Below, piece by piece: positions 25,601 to 37,661 of a DNA stretch of 64,000 bases. Numbering within the stretch: position 1 is the first letter of the stretch; every line of letters starts with the position of its first letter. Origin of the DNA: Puccinia triticina (taxonomy: Eukaryota > Basidiomycota > Pucciniomycetes > Pucciniales > Pucciniaceae); the NCBI RefSeq assembly GCF_026914185.1, contig NC_070563.1, forward strand, positions 248,001 through 312,000. Direction: 5' to 3'. The notes under the pieces were generated by a model. That model made no database searches. It saw nothing but the letters and a program-made list of their open reading frames with translations, and was not told where the DNA came from. The translations under genes were made by a program, and so were the position numbers.

Positions 25601-27396
25601 GTTTTACACGAAACACAGGATTCCGCAATCCACTTACACGCCTACAATCTTCTACTTCGTGTCTATGATGCTAAACCAGCGCAGAAAATTAAAACCATGA
25701 CTTTATCCTGTTTGGGTACGTATCATTGTCGCTTTCTGACCCACGTCGCACGCTGATTGTGGACGTATACATTGGATCACAGGTCTTTTGTACCGAGCTT
25801 TTCCGTCTCTGATGACGCGCCGCGAATCAATAACTCTGATGGATCATGTGTTTAACAACTATGACGACAGCGATTTGCAGCAGCGACTGCTGAAACTAAT
25901 AGTAGAATCCATCTCAAATCAGATCGAGCAAGGACAGGGCGAGGCTGAACCCGGTAAGATGGACCAAAACCAACTGTGAACATGTACTAAATGCTAAAAT
26001 GCGGACACCATTTTTGCGTGATAGTCGATGCGAAGGAAGTGGACGTAAATCAGTTGATTGGTAATGTCGACGCCTTTCCCGATTCAGGGTTAGTTGAACT
26101 TGGTCTTGTGGTAGTAGAAGGGGCATAGGCTATGAACATGACCCACCTCTCGATTCATCTTAGTGTTATCTCAGCAATCGTGCAGCGGTATCTTCCACAA
26201 ATCACAACTCTCGCCCAATCGACCAACCCGCACGTTCAAAAAACGGCAGTTGAGATTGTCTCTTTTACCATCAAGCAAGGATTAACACATCCCTTGGAAT
26301 GCGTGCCTGTGCTGGTTGCGCTGGAAAGCTCGAAGGACATGGCCATTGCTTCACAGGTCTTCGCCTTGCACACGCTACTCCACGTGCAGCGTGGGAACCT
26401 GGTACATTGTCGCTTTCTTGAGACGGTCAACAAGGTATTCGACTGCCACACCAGGACATCTGAAACCAGTCCGTTTACAAACGGTACGTAACCTGCTCAA
26501 CATCACGCCCAGAACCTCTTGAGCTGACATCAGCTCTTGTCGAATCTCCATTTTGGTGGTCAGGGTATGTGAGCAGTCCGACCCGATCGGTGCTAGCATC
26601 CTGGTACACCCTTTTGAGCGAGAAACGGGTTTGGAGACTGGCCTTCCTCAAGGCGCTTATCAAGTCATTTTCGATTGATCCTCAGTCTGACAAGTTCGAT
26701 CAGAGAGCTATCGCTTTTCAGCAGTATCTCGCCGAAGCCCTGTTGACTTTGGAGTTGAAAACCGAGGAAGAAGCCATGGTGCTTATTGAAAGTTTGAATT
26801 GTAGTGTTGGGCAAGCGGCCTATCAAACTCTGCAGCTCCTTGACGATGATCCGTTGAAAGCTTTGTTGAGTTCGACTAGTCGGCAAAAGGACTGTGAAGA
26901 CGATGGCTCCAAGTCTCGCTCGATTCGATTCGGCTTCAATAGCTCAATAGTCTTGGGAATCGCATTCGTCTTGCGGGATCTTTTGAAAGAGGCTTATGGT
27001 GTCAGTGACCAGTAAGTCTTACACTTGATTCATCCATACTGTCAGCATTTGGGACTAATATCAGTTATCTATAGAAAACTGAACAAGTTTGCAGCGGGCG
27101 TAGAGAAAGGTATTGGGAGCAAGGCATCAAGAGAAAAGTTGATCAGTCGATCAATAAGCGTGAAGGAACTTGCGGAACGATTTGCGATGGAACTGGAAAG
27201 GACAGTACCAGGATTGGATGAACGGCTGAACGAACCTGAACGGCTCCAGAAGCAAATCGAAGCGTTTGGAAACCTAGTTAGATATGATAGCGAAGTCTTG
27301 CAAAAGGAGGAGCATGCGGAAGTGATCGGCGATGAGGAGAACTCCTTTTCAGCTGAAGATGATGACGGCGCCGATGACGATGTTGAAGGGGTGTGA
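19606..27396 (+). CDS. Cohesin loading factor SCC2 / Mis4 / Nipped-B
   Basis: Many short-intron exons run from the ATG at 19606 to the TGA at 27394-27396. The first exon is 19606-19816 and the last 27075-27396; exons from 19886, 20213 and 21066 onward join in frame. The N-terminal quarter is disordered and Gln/Ser/Pro-rich (poly-Gln near 20470-20500). After that comes the HEAT-repeat body. The most diagnostic part is 23840-24600, with VTFRSKAIKALALVV, SSPAVRDATVELVGKYV and DKGVSVRKRVVKLLKAIYLIL, as in the conserved HEAT region of Scc2/NIPBL. The C terminus is acidic. With Scc4/Mau2, Scc2 loads cohesin on chromosomes and stimulates its ATPase in the nucleus. I did not fix every internal splice site; boundaries between about 21.8 and 26.6 kb are approximate. 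No stop or frameshift that cannot be placed in an intron was noticed. Confidence 0.9.
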
Positions 27397-28166
27397 ATTA
27401 TCTTATTCACCCAAGGTTGTTAGAAACCATTACAGAACTAAAGGAGCCATCTAAATTCACTCTACTCAACATACCACAATATATATTAATCCTTCAGTCT
27501 GTGTGTCCTTGCCCTGATCGAGAGAGCGGGGCATCTTTTTGGCACTCGTGCGTAAAATCAGTGGGCGTTAAAAGCCTCGTCATCAACACGTGGGGTATCT
27601 TCACCCATCTCAACAGGCCTCCACTTATCTTGTGACATCACTTGGTCAAATTGTTGGCAGGTTTTCCGACAAGTGTTCTGAGACATGAGGTCTTCTCTGG
27701 TCTGTCGTGACGCTTCGCGCCCACAGGAACGGGCTAAGAGAAGTTGGGTTCTGTGGTGCATTTACTCAGGGAAGCCTTGTGAGGCAGGTAGTACATGGTT
27801 GACATCGGAACATCTAAAATAAAAGAGCATCATTGTAAATATCCTTTACACTACCTGCGACTATTGGCAAGTTGGGATAAAACGATCGAGACTTAGCCAG
27901 TGACTGCGGCGGGCTCTGCCGCTTGCTCCGCCGTGCGCAGCAGACAGCTGCCCTCCTCCGAGGCCCCAGTCGTCATGGCTCGGGCAAAGCGGCAGGTTTG
28001 AGGTCAGACCACCAACCACTAGCTCGCTCCAAGTATCCTCCACTTTTTTCAAAGGAAAACCCACCACAAAGTAAGCCGGCCCTCTCCTGATTCATGCAAC
28101 GATGTAGCTCGGCTTCTCGATATTCACCATGCGTTGTTCCCTGACCTAGTCCCTCTCTCCAGCACA
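27397..28166. other. Intergenic between SCC2 and POR1
   Basis: No gene recognised. It contains the SCC2 3' region and, in the last 150 bases, the pyrimidine-rich leader of the porin gene. Short frames on both strands lack domain signals. Confidence 0.4.
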
Positions 28167-29700
28167 ATGTCCACTCAACCCGTCCCACCCAGCTTCAAGG
28201 ACCTTGGCAAGGCAGCCAATGACCTCCTCGGAAAGGACTACCCAATCTCCGGTACCAACCTCGAGGTCAAGACCAAAGCACCCAACAACGTGGTTTTCAA
28301 AGTGCGTGTCAAGAAAATGGATCTCTGCCGATCTTCTGCCTCTATTCTTTTCCGTCCATCGAGTCACTTCACTATCAGGTCTAGCCTGTCGCATTCACCA
28401 CCTACTGTTGGTTTCAATCGTTCAACCACAAATATGAATCATCGGACCAATATCCACGATGATTTTCTTTTTTTCAAAAAAAAAAAAAAAAAAACTTATA
28501 TCATACGCAAACATTCAAACGTCTATCATCCTTCGTCCCGATGTGTTACGATTTTTTTATCTTGCTATGAATCTTCTGTTCGTTTTGCTTCCATAGGTTG
28601 CCGGTCTACGAGATGGCAAATCCGGTGTCATTGCTGGTGATCTTGAGGCGAAGTATCTGTTGCCTAAGTATGGACTTACGTTTACTCCTACCTGGAGTAC
28701 CTCCAACCTGGTCAAAGCCCAATTCGAACTCGAAAACAAGATCGCAAAAGGTATGTCCTTCACTCAATCTTTCGATAAAAAGCTACCAAATTCCCCCACA
28801 GTATCAGACCGGCTGACGCACATGTTTTCGGTCGATCGCTTTTCTTTCTCTCACTTTTCTCCCCATGATCGGAATCTGTTTTTTAGGTCTCAAATTGGAC
28901 TTGGCCACCAGCATGAACCCTGTGTCAAATGCGAAGAATGCTGCCTTGACAGCTACTTACAAGCAACCCGGTCTACATACCCGGACATTGGTTGACTTGT
29001 TCCGGGTGAGCCACATTTCGCCACTTCCTTTAATGTGCAGTATATGTGCTCACTCTCCTCTGAATTTTCTACATTAGGGTCCGTCATTCACTCTTGATGC
29101 TGTCATCGGCCGAGATGGATTCTTAGTCGGAGGAGACGCTACCTACGATGTGCAAAAGGCTGCGATCAGCGTGAGCTTGCCCTAGGATCACCTTGCTTCT
29201 CCTTGTTCAAGACGCTGATCTTCATGTCTTCCTCTCAGAAATACAATGCCATCGTTGGATACTCTGCTCCCGAATACGCCATCACCTTACATGGTCTTTC
29301 CAACCTGTCCACCTTCCACGCCTCTTACTACCACAAAGTAAACCGAGACGTTGAAGCTGGTGCCAAGGCGTGAGTTTCACGCAGGGTCATGTGTCTCAGA
29401 GAGAGCCGATATTGACATGGTGACACCTGTAGGATTTACGATTCAAAATCGAGCAGCAAGAACATCTCCCTCGAGGTCGGCACACGTGCCTACCTTGACA
29501 ACGCCTCCTTCATCAAGGCCAAGATCAACAACACCGGTATCTTGGGCTTAGGATACACCCAAGCACTCCGACCCGGCGTCAAAGTTAGCTTTGGTCTAGC
29601 CCTCGACACCCAGCAAGTCAGCGGCGCAGCCATCAACGACGAAAAATCTGGCGGACTTAACGCTCACAAGGTCGGCGCTAGCTTGACTTTCGAATCTTGA
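28167..29700 (+). CDS. POR1: Mitochondrial outer-membrane porin (VDAC)
   Basis: Six exons (28167-28301, 28597-28750, 28887-29005, 29078-29170, 29239-29369, 29433-29700) join in frame to 299 residues, close to the usual 283-295 of fungal VDAC. The N terminus (PPSFKDLGKAANDLLGKDYP) is the amphipathic helix typical of porin_3 proteins. Alternating beta-strand segments follow (AKYLLPKYGLTFTPTWST, ISLEVGTRAYLD, LGLGYTQALRPGVKVSFGL). The C terminus HKVGASLTFES matches the family's last strand. The protein forms the beta-barrel channel for ATP, ADP and other metabolites in the outer mitochondrial membrane. Intron 1 is the longest (295 bp) and contains an A-run of about 18. All splice sites are canonical GT-AG. 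Confidence 0.97.
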
Positions 29701-30179
29701 AGCGTCTTCCGTTTCTCCTAATCTTCTTCACAGAAGAGTTTCTTTGGACCACAGAGAAACTTGTTTGTTGGATTATTAAAGCTGAAAACTCATCCATCCC
29801 CCCTCCATGAACTTGAAGAAAACCTGCAAATCTAAAAATAATAAACCCTTTCCAAAAAGAAAACAAACAAACAAAGAATGAAATACCCAGTTTTTCAGTA
29901 CATGGATAATAAAAAATTATCCGATATGTATCATTCATTGAGCTTTTGTCCAAGTGAGATAACACTTCCCCTCTTGTTGTCTTTCCATACATACTAGTAT
30001 CGGATAGCTATAAAGGGTAAAGGATTCACTTAAGTGTGACCCTAGCTTGTCAGTTCTTAGATAGGGGTCAGCTTTCATGTGGGCTCTAGCAATGTACAAT
30101 GCCCAAAATCCTTGCCTTTTTGTGCTAAGGTCCCTGTACGTTGCTGTCTTTTTGTAGTCACCATGTACATTTACACTCA
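29701..30179. other. Intergenic, 3' of POR1
   Basis: AT-rich 3' region with no gene recognised. It ends at the left terminus of the DNA element at 30180. Confidence 0.5.
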
Positions 30180-30295
30180 GGCCCCGTTTCGACGCCGCGT
30201 TATACGCCCGGGGGTTCCAAAATTTTGGTGGAGACGGGGGGCAAACTTTTGGTCACGCATGATAAATTTGCCCATTTATCACATGGGTCAATCTC

Positions 30296-30365
30296 TAACT
30301 TAACACAAGTCCCCCCTGGTGGGAGGCTTGCTGTGGCTGGCGGCAAAGCCGCCCCTCCCGCAGGG
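30296..30365 (+). repeat. Dispersed ~70-bp repeat, copy 2
   Basis: This copy has TAACTTAACACAAGTCCCCC, then CTGGTGGGAGGCTTGCTGTG and a GGCGGCAAAGCCGCC hairpin. It matches the copies at 1745 and 44580 (reverse). Confidence 0.65.
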
Positions 30366-31028
30366 AGGGACTTGCGCATTATCCCAAATTTTACGCGGGA
30401 GCAGAAAGTTCATTTGGCTGAGAGGTTTTTAAAATTTTTATAGCTCCTGCCCCCGCCTCTCCACCAATATGCCCTATCTGTAACCTAAGCTACTTTTATT
30501 TCTCTACAATTTGGTCTACTAAGATTTTTTCTATCACAATCTGTTGACCTTTTCAAAAGACCAAATGAGGCTCCACTTGGCTTAATTTGATGTTAGTGTT
30601 TGTCTGAACTGGGGTGGAATTGCTTACAATGTGATGTTAAATTGTTTAATTACTGGGTAAGAAATATAGACCAATCTAATTTGGAGTGATATGTAATTAT
30701 TCAACATGAACTACCATTCAAATATGTTTAATTCATCTTGAAGTAAAGTTCATGTCAATCACAACTTAAGTTCTACATTTGAAAATCAGGTAGCTCTTGC
30801 ATCTGAATTTTTTTTACATTGGGGCAAACTGCCTTCATCAAATATATATCATGCCTGAAACACAATTGCCTAGATTTGGATAAAGAAAATATCAGAAGTG
30901 CAAAAATGTTTAGTATTTGCACAAGTGCAAATGAAATTTATGCCGTCTGGGTACATGAGGGTGACACAGTTCATAAATCACTCAGACGCAAATGCTCCTC
31001 TGGTCTGAAGAATGTGTGATTTGTGTCT

Positions 31029-31072
31029 GATTTGTCACCCTATTGTACGCACGTACAATAGGGTGACAAATC
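31029..31072. repeat. Palindrome, 44 bp, CACCCTATTGTACG type
   Basis: GATTTGTCACCCTATTGTAC is followed by its inverse across a GCAC centre. It is one of several copies in this element. Confidence 0.9.
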
Positions 31073-31123
31073 ATAGTCCATTCAGGGCAGTTACAGCTAA
31101 ATATTTCTTAAATTTTACCCTCA

Positions 31124-31247
31124 TTTACTTGGCAGAAATTCCCCTCTGGTATGAAAAGTGTGTGATTTGTCACCCCATTGTACGCGCGTACAATAGGGTG
31201 ACAAATCACATACTTTTCAGACCAGAGGGGAATTTCTGCCAAGTAAA
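31124..31247. repeat. Long palindrome, about 124 bp
   Basis: The centre TACGCGCGTA (31181-31190) is flanked by arms that read CACCCCATTG and CAATAGGGTG, then further out AAATTCCCCTCTGG and its inverse, then TTTACTTGGCAG and its inverse. Arms are nearly perfect over about 60 bases each. Confidence 0.9.
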
Positions 31248-31295
31248 TTAAGGTGACACAGTTTGGAAAATATTCAGCTGGACATGTCCCTCTGA

Positions 31296-31345
31296 TCTGA
31301 AAAGTGTGTGATTTTTCACCCTAGTACAATTGAGGGACAAATCAC
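31296..31345. repeat. Degenerate copy of the same palindrome
   Basis: GTGTGTGATTTTTCACCCTA and TGAGGGACAAATCACACAC form decayed arms around a centre that has lost the CGCG core (AGTACAAT). Confidence 0.7.
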
Positions 31346-31456
31346 ACACAAGTTTCAAACTTTCCAGACCAGAGGGTAATTTCCAGCTGAATTATTTCCA
31401 AACTGTGACACCCTTGTTTACTTGGGAAAAAATAACATCTGCTCTGAAAACTGTGT

Positions 31457-31500
31457 GATTTGTCACCCTATTGTACATGCGTACAATAGGGTGACAAATC
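31457..31500. repeat. Palindrome, 44 bp, same family
   Basis: GATTTGTCACCCTATTGTAC and its inverse are joined by a central ATGC. Confidence 0.9.
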
Positions 31501-31602
31501 AGGCACTTTTATCCCAGAGGGGAATTTGTGACAAGTAAATGAGGGTAAAATTAAGGAAGATTTATCTGTAACTTCCCTGATGGAATATGATTTGTCACCC
31601 TA

Positions 31603-31930
31603 TGTAAAACCCCCGCGCCGGAGGCGCCGCGGATTTCACAAGTCTTTCACAAGACTCCACTTCGACCCGATATAGCCTGTTCCCCGGTCTCATCCTAGCT
31701 CAGCAGAGATCCCAACTGACTACTCATCTCTCCTGAGCTAGGTGAGCCTCCCATTTCATTCTTCCATCTTCCCTTCCCTTTAGTTGTATATAGAGCAGAG
31801 ATCCCAACTGACTACTCATCTCTCCTGAGCTAGTGCAATAAAAGACCCTGCATTGGTATCAGAATCTCGAGACCATTGTCTCCTCAGGTGTTCCGGCCCC
31901 TAGCCCAGTGAAGAGCGTCCCGCTCTTACA
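31603..31930 (+). repeat. 5' LTR of element A
   Basis: 328 bp, TG...CA. It contains a tandemly duplicated GAGATCCCAACTGACTACTC segment (about 31706 and 31798). It differs from the right LTR at nine positions, seven of them explainable as CpG changes. Confidence 0.93.
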
Positions 31931-32197
31931 CTTTTCTTTTCTGATCCCGACGAAGGAACTCTTTTCTTGTTGCGACATCTCTCCAAACTTGATCACAACG
32001 GACCTGCTTGACTGACAACGGGATCTTCACTACTCCGTTGTGTGGACTACACGAACTACACAAACTACCGAGCTGCCCGCATTTTTTTTCCCAAACTCAC
32101 AAACTCCTGGACTCATCGACTTCTCCTAACCCTCCCTCTCGGCCCCAGTCAAAAGTCGCTGAGATACAACTTCCCCTCACTCAACGGTGGACAGCTC

Positions 32198-32415
32198 ATG
32201 TCCACTAGACAAATGATTTTGTCCGATCAACTCCTCCCCTTGACCAATCCCAAGGATATCCTACGGCGGGCACGAGCCAAACAAAGGAGGCTTCAGCAAG
32301 CGGCATTGACCATGGCCCAACTCAACAGTCCCCTTGAAGCCACGGAAACCAAATTGGTTGCGTCCCACGCTTTTGCTCCACTGGTAGTAGGCTCCGCACC
32401 AGCGTCGCTCCCTTC
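32198..32415 (+). pseudogene. Gag of element A, N-terminal part
   Basis: The frame begins MSTRQ, as does the related gag at 55716 (minus strand). It continues with a charged segment (DILRRARAKQRRLQQAAL) that resembles the partner's QLAQEIRRRACLEATLAA. It is cut at the CCTTC target duplication by element B. The rest of the gag resumes after 39843. Confidence 0.75.
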
Positions 32416-32489
32416 TGTTGAATTATGCTTATATTCATTATACAGTATGCTTCAAACATAACACTAGCAATCTTGTATATAGTCTATAC

Positions 32490-32622
32490 TATTGAGACGA
32501 TGAGACACAAACTCTGTAGATTCCGTAGAGAACTCTCCTACGCCCGGGATTGTCCCGGGAAGAGGAGTATGGTTTGTGCTGCGGCGAGTCACGGAGATGC
32601 CTGTGACATCTATGTCACAACA
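32490..32622 (-). repeat. 3' LTR of Copia element C
   Basis: 133 bp. It pairs with 38110-38242 with two CpG-type differences. It lies inside the left LTR of element B. Confidence 0.93.
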
Positions 32623-32758
32623 CCCCCCCTCTCGCCGCAGACGCTAACATACGTACAAGCCTACGAGAAAGAAGAAAGGAAAGAAAAAAAAAATTGGAGA
32701 AGACAAAAGATCTAGAGAAAGGAAGGAAGAAAGAATAACAAAAGCTGAACACCAAACA

Positions 32759-35700
32759 TCATTCATTGCATAGAACTAGGCCGCGCAATTTTGTGAAAAG
32801 TTCCGGACCTAAGCTTTTTGTGTATATATCTGCTATTTGATCTTTTGTACTTACCCAGTGCAAAACTGTTTTCTTTTGAAATAGAGCTTCGTTAGTTATG
32901 TAAAAATCTCTTTCAGAATGTCTTGTCCTTTTGTTAGAAGCATCATCAGTAGACACCTTTATCGCAGACTGGTTGTCACAATGTAGATGTCCAAGAAAAT
33001 CTACGCGAAGGACATCGCGTAATAAATGTCTTACCCAAAGTGTCTGCCGCGTAGCCACGCCAAGAGCCATGTATTCCGCATGGCAGGTTGACGAGGCAAC
33101 GGCTGCCTGTCTTCTGGCGACCCACAGAACCGGACAATTCAAAAAGGAAATATACACACCATAGGCCGAGCGTCCAAATTCTCCCCCCCAGGATGCGTCG
33201 CAAAAGGTCTTGAGGGGTCGATCGTCGGTCGTCGGGAATAGACACAGCTCCTTTTCCGCTGTCCCGGCGACGTACCCTATAAGATGTTTCAAACCTTTCC
33301 AGTGAGCCGTGCCAGGTTTGGCCGCAAAACGCGCCAGGTAATTAACAGCAAAACAAATGTCCGGTCTCGTCCCAACGGCGAGATAGCTGAGCGTCCCAAT
33401 AACGGAAAGATATTTTCCAGATTGAGACGGATCGCCGTCGGGGTCAGTCACACCGTTGTAACCCGGCGGAAGAGGTGTCTTGAAGATTGATACACCATCC
33501 CATTCCGAGTCTAGAAGACCTTTCACCAGGTTCTTCTGACAGAGCGTGAAACCTCGACCGTCTCGCTTGACATTGAGACCAACGATTGAATTGAGTTTAT
33601 CACTCCATTTTATCTTAAGAATTGCGCTCAGATCCTGTTCTAGCTTCTTTAGAAGCTCCACACTAGAGGCAGTTACTACACCATCATCTACATGAAGCCA
33701 GATCACTCCATGTAGAGTTGGATGCCGCAAGATATATAAAGAATTATCATATTGAGAAGGCACATATCCGAGGTTGTCCAGGGTCTGTTTCAGGTGAAGC
33801 CACCAGCAACGCGCGGCTTGGCGCGTACCATAGAGCGCCTTTTTAAGCAAAAGGGCATGCCCAGGGGGGACCACCATCCCTTCCGGCGGCTCAATCCAAA
33901 CTTCCTTGTCGATGGGAGAGTTCAAATACGCTGCAACAAAATCGAAACTGTGCACCGGCCAGTTGTAGGCTGCTGCTACCGTCAGTAACAAACGCAGCGC
34001 TACAAAAGTGGCCGTAGGTGCGAAGGTTTCCAGGAAATCAGTCCCAGCAACTTGAGTGAAACCCTTCGCTACAAAACGCGCTTTGAAACGCACCCCTGAC
34101 CCATCTACATCAGGTTTTACTGCAAAAACCCACCGGCCATTTAACACTTTTTTGTCACTCGGCCGCAAACCCAGACTCCAGACCTTCATCTGTTCTAGGT
34201 TGCTGAGTTCCACAGCAATGGCTTTAGACCAGGCGTCCTTTTCTGGCGATTTCATAGCTTGCTTGAAAGTCCCTGGTACGGAGATAGAGTAAAATTGGCA
34301 TAACTCTATTATCTTGTCCACAATAAGCTCCTGGTCGTGGAATTAAATTTCCCTGGAGAAATCACCCAACTCAATCAAGTTCATGACGTAGTCTAAAGAT
34401 ATCTTCTTTGCCGCTTCTTTCGCAGGTTCTGAGGACACTTCCCCAGTTACGGGAACATCCAAGAAATGGGTCTTGTCATCATCAACAAAACGTGCCATAG
34501 CTGACGCGAGAAATTTCTTTTCATCAGGTAGCCAAAAAAGCCATCCTTTGCTCGAGTCTAAGTGTCCTATTACCTGACCCTTGTAGGCCCTGGCGTCCAG
34601 TTTCTGCCGTTTTTCGGGTGGGATATGGACATAAGCAAAGGATCCAAAAGCTCTGAACCTGTCGAAATGCGGCTTGGTACCAAATAGTGCTTCAAACGGA
34701 GTGATTTTGCCACTCGCATTATTGGGAATGCGATTGAGGATATGGCTTGCCCACAAGAACGCGTAATTCCAGAAATTCTGAGGGAGACAGCTGTCGGATA
34801 GAACCGTCCTTGCCATGGCCTGTATAGTTCGATTGAAACGCTCAATCATACCGTTTTGGTAGTGATGGTACGGGAGCGCTCTTTCAGTGTTTATTCCTTT
34901 ACTGAGAAGAAATTCCTCCAATGCCTTGTTGGCGAATTCGCCCCCGTTGTCACTGCGGAGGATCTTTACAGACAGATTCGTCGCATTCTCGAGCCGCTTG
35001 ATGGTGTCGATGATAGCGTTGTTTGCCTCCGATTTGGCTTTAAGCACCTTGACGAAATTGTAGCCTGTAGCCACATCCCGCATGGTGAGGATATAGTTCC
35101 CTCCATCTACCGCAGGGACTTGAAACGGTCCTACTAGATCAGCGGCCCATATCTCCATCTTGTTCGCAGTTCGATTGCCTTTGCCCAGAGGGTTCAGCTT
35201 AGTGGACTTGTTGATCATACACGTTGGGCAGTGAATTGCACCCGGCGGAAGCTCTTCGGGTAGGCCTAAACCCACTTTCTCTTTGATTAGTCTCCGAATC
35301 ACTCGTAGTCCAGCATGACCAAACATGCAATGGTACAGTAAAAGCCGCTTTTCATTGTTTGTGAGGGAGGGCAACTCTTGGGTCTTCTCCATCATTGTTG
35401 GTACCGGCTCTTTGAAGAGGTTGGTCCCGCTGTTCTTTGCCTTAGCTGCATTGAAAGATAATCCTTCCGCAGGTACAGCTGTTGTCTTCATAAGAGATCG
35501 AGCAGATTTATTTCCGCACGTAGGAAAACGGACGTTGACAGCAGGGATATTTGAAGAGACATGAAAATTGGAAACGTCGGAGATGTTTGATTGAGAGAAA
35601 GAAGAAATAGAAGAAACAGGAGAAAAGGAAGAGGATTGAGGAACAGGAGAAGATAAAGTGTCGAGAAGAGGAGGTAAAGTGGAAACAGAGACAGAATAGG

Positions 35701-36253
35701 AAGATAAGAAGATAGAGACATCATCCCCTGCCCCTTCGCAATGCCGATCATCCTTCACCATGTGGTGTGGTAAATACCAACGGTTGCGCTTTGCTTCCCA
35801 TACGCAGCTGAAAGCAAATTGGCAGTTTGCCGAAAAAATATCAAACTGCTCTACGTCATTGTCATAGAACACAAAGGCATTAGCTTTCCGCAGTGCAGCC
35901 ATTGAGATCAGTGTAGATCTGGCATCCTCACAGTAGAGTACACCACGAAGTACGATCAATCAACCGGATGGCTCGAGGAAATGGAGGCTTCCCACACCAG
36001 TGATGAAGGATTGGTTGCTGGCGGTAGCTACCGACAGGGGCAAGGGCTTAGAGAGTTGTTTGAAATCATGAAGAAGCTGGCGCATCCCAGTGAAGTGGTG
36101 AGATGCTCCAGTATTGAAAATGGCAGGATTACTTACAACATCGTCCCCAAGCGCCATATTCTTGAAATCCAGCTGATCGAGATCATCTGGAATCTCACCA
36201 ATTTCCATGAGTTGCGCAGACGCCCCCCCCCCCCCCAGCTGAAGTCGTTGCAT
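32759..36253 (-). pseudogene. Copia pol (protease, integrase, reverse transcriptase, RNase H), with in-frame stops
   Basis: One reading frame runs from about 36253 to 32759 with a TGA at 35960-35962 and a TAA at 34343-34345. Order: protease (35.96-36.25 kb) with NTGASHHF where the active-site Asp should be, so the catalytic Asp is Asn. Then comes a GAG-pre-integrase zinc finger (LLYHCMFGHAGL; HCPTC) and the integrase core with D-D-E at AADLVGPFQ, RSDNGGEF and NGMIERFNRT. Next is RVT_2 reverse transcriptase with WLHVDDGVV, and last RNase H (TFCDASWGG; SSTCHAEYMAL; HCDNQSAI). It is homologous to Copia polyproteins across its length. With the two stops and the mutated protease it is not autonomous now. 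Confidence 0.95.
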
Positions 36254-37661
36254 TTGAAGTCGAGGTCATTGACGCTTGCTGTTGATTGGTGTTCGCAGCG
36301 TACCGGGGTTGATAGTAGTCGGCTAGTCGTTTTGCTTGAACTTGAAGGTTGGACATGGGGGGGGGTCTGGAGTGCGCCAAAGGTCGAGCTGAGGGACTGG
36401 CGGGTTGGGTGTACAGAGAACCGACGAAAGTCGCCTGGGTTCTGGTTGCTGGTTGTGGGAAAGGCGACACACCCGGACCGCGAAGACGTTTGTTGATTTG
36501 ATTTGACTTCACCCGCTGCGGACATTCTCGTAGATAATGATCCGCCGCCCCGCATTGCCAACATCGATGCGCCGTTGCCGCATAAAAATCTAGCGCATCC
36601 GGCCAGTTGTCTTCCGGAACATCAGCTAGGAAAGCTTCGAAGTCGAAATCATCGCCATCAGTCGTCGCCATTAGTACCGAAGGTGCCGACGAATTTGCCA
36701 AGGTTCCTTCGGTGGCTGTCGAGTCTTCATGTTGTTTTCGGCAGACATTGTAGGTGTTCACCAAAAAATCGAATTTTGGCAAACTTTTGGACTGATCATT
36801 CTGCATCGAGTTTTTGATGCGCTGCTCGAAATCCTTCTTGAAAGGTGCCGAGGATTTCAAGACTGCCCGTTGGAAAACGAAACCAAAGAACGCATCCAAG
36901 TGGATCCTGACGTTGAGGTTGTTCCATTCGGTGTACAGATTCCTCATTGACGACGTCAAACCCGTACTCTCGCAGTCGTCCACGGAGAAGTTGAGGAACC
37001 GGTTGAAAACATTCATCTGTGCCACACAAGAAACAATCGAGAATCGCTTCTTCAGGAGAGACAACATTTCAAGTGCGGAGTTCACACGTTGAAGATCGGG
37101 TACCAAGGAACTATGGACACCCTCGAGGACGACTATTCTGGCGATCTTCTCAAAGGTCATGTTGTCGATTGGTTTGAAGAAGAAGTCGCCATTCGACATA
37201 TGGGCGGTACCGATTTCGCTAAGTTCGTTCAACCACCTCGCCAGATTGGACCCATTCGCAGCCAGGCGCTTTTCGTCGTTCCATCGGTCATTGATCAGCT
37301 TAGCCGTTTGACTAACTAGCTTCGCCTGTTCAAGCTGTAACTTCGCCGCGAGGAAATCTTGCTGGGCCCGCGTGAGATCGTTTGCTGGAGGTATCGGCCC
37401 GGTCGGAGGTTGTGTTTGGTGCGGAGCTGGTCCTCTCAAATGATGAGAGCCCAAGCCAGTTGCAGCAGGACCGGTTTGCTGGCGAGTCCCCAATGCTGGT
37501 GGTCGGATTGTTTCGTCTCCTGTACGGTTTCCCGTCGAACTCCCAGCAATCAAATCGAAAAGGTTGGCCATTCTCTCCCCGCCATCTGGTAGAAAAACTT
37601 CGCCATCGGAATGGATTGAACCTCGTCGAGACATTTCGCCGGAGCCGGAGGGAGAGGGCAA
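36195..37661 (-). CDS. Gag of Copia element C
   Basis: A 488-residue frame begins just after the 5' LTR and leader. It has a Pro/Thr-rich start, a helical capsid-like middle (LNELSEIGTAHMSNGDFFF; LKKRFSIVSCVAQMNVFNRF) and a CCHC zinc knuckle, CWQCGAADHYLREC (C-x2-C-x4-H-x4-C), near residue 370. It runs out of frame with pol at a run of about 14 G (minus strand) near 36226-36239. After this run the polyprotein continues in another frame, so slippage at the G-run has probably separated gag from pol. It packages the element RNA in virus-like particles. Confidence 0.88.
   Translation of the reverse strand: MPSPSGSGEMSRRGSIHSDGEVFLPDGGERMANLFDLIAGSSTGNRTGDETIRPPALGTRQQTGPAATGLGSHHLRGPAPHQTQPPTGPIPPANDLTRAQQDFLAAKLQLEQAKLVSQTAKLINDRWNDEKRLAANGSNLARWLNELSEIGTAHMSNGDFFFKPIDNMTFEKIARIVVLEGVHSSLVPDLQRVNSALEMLSLLKKRFSIVSCVAQMNVFNRFLNFSVDDCESTGLTSSMRNLYTEWNNLNVRIHLDAFFGFVFQRAVLKSSAPFKKDFEQRIKNSMQNDQSKSLPKFDFLVNTYNVCRKQHEDSTATEGTLANSSAPSVLMATTDGDDFDFEAFLADVPEDNWPDALDFYAATAHRCWQCGAADHYLRECPQRVKSNQINKRLRGPGVSPFPQPATRTQATFVGSLYTQPASPSARPLAHSRPPPMSNLQVQAKRLADYYQPRYAANTNQQQASMTSTSNATTSAGGGGGVCATHGNW

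Noticed and set aside
27558..27761. 67-codon minus-strand frame 3' of SCC2
   Set aside because: No domain, no neighbouring exons and no repeat match.
31029..31500. Regular repeats of 44 bp that could suggest a CRISPR array
   Set aside because: The units are palindromes with unequal spacing in a eukaryotic mobile element; there are no spacers of constant length.
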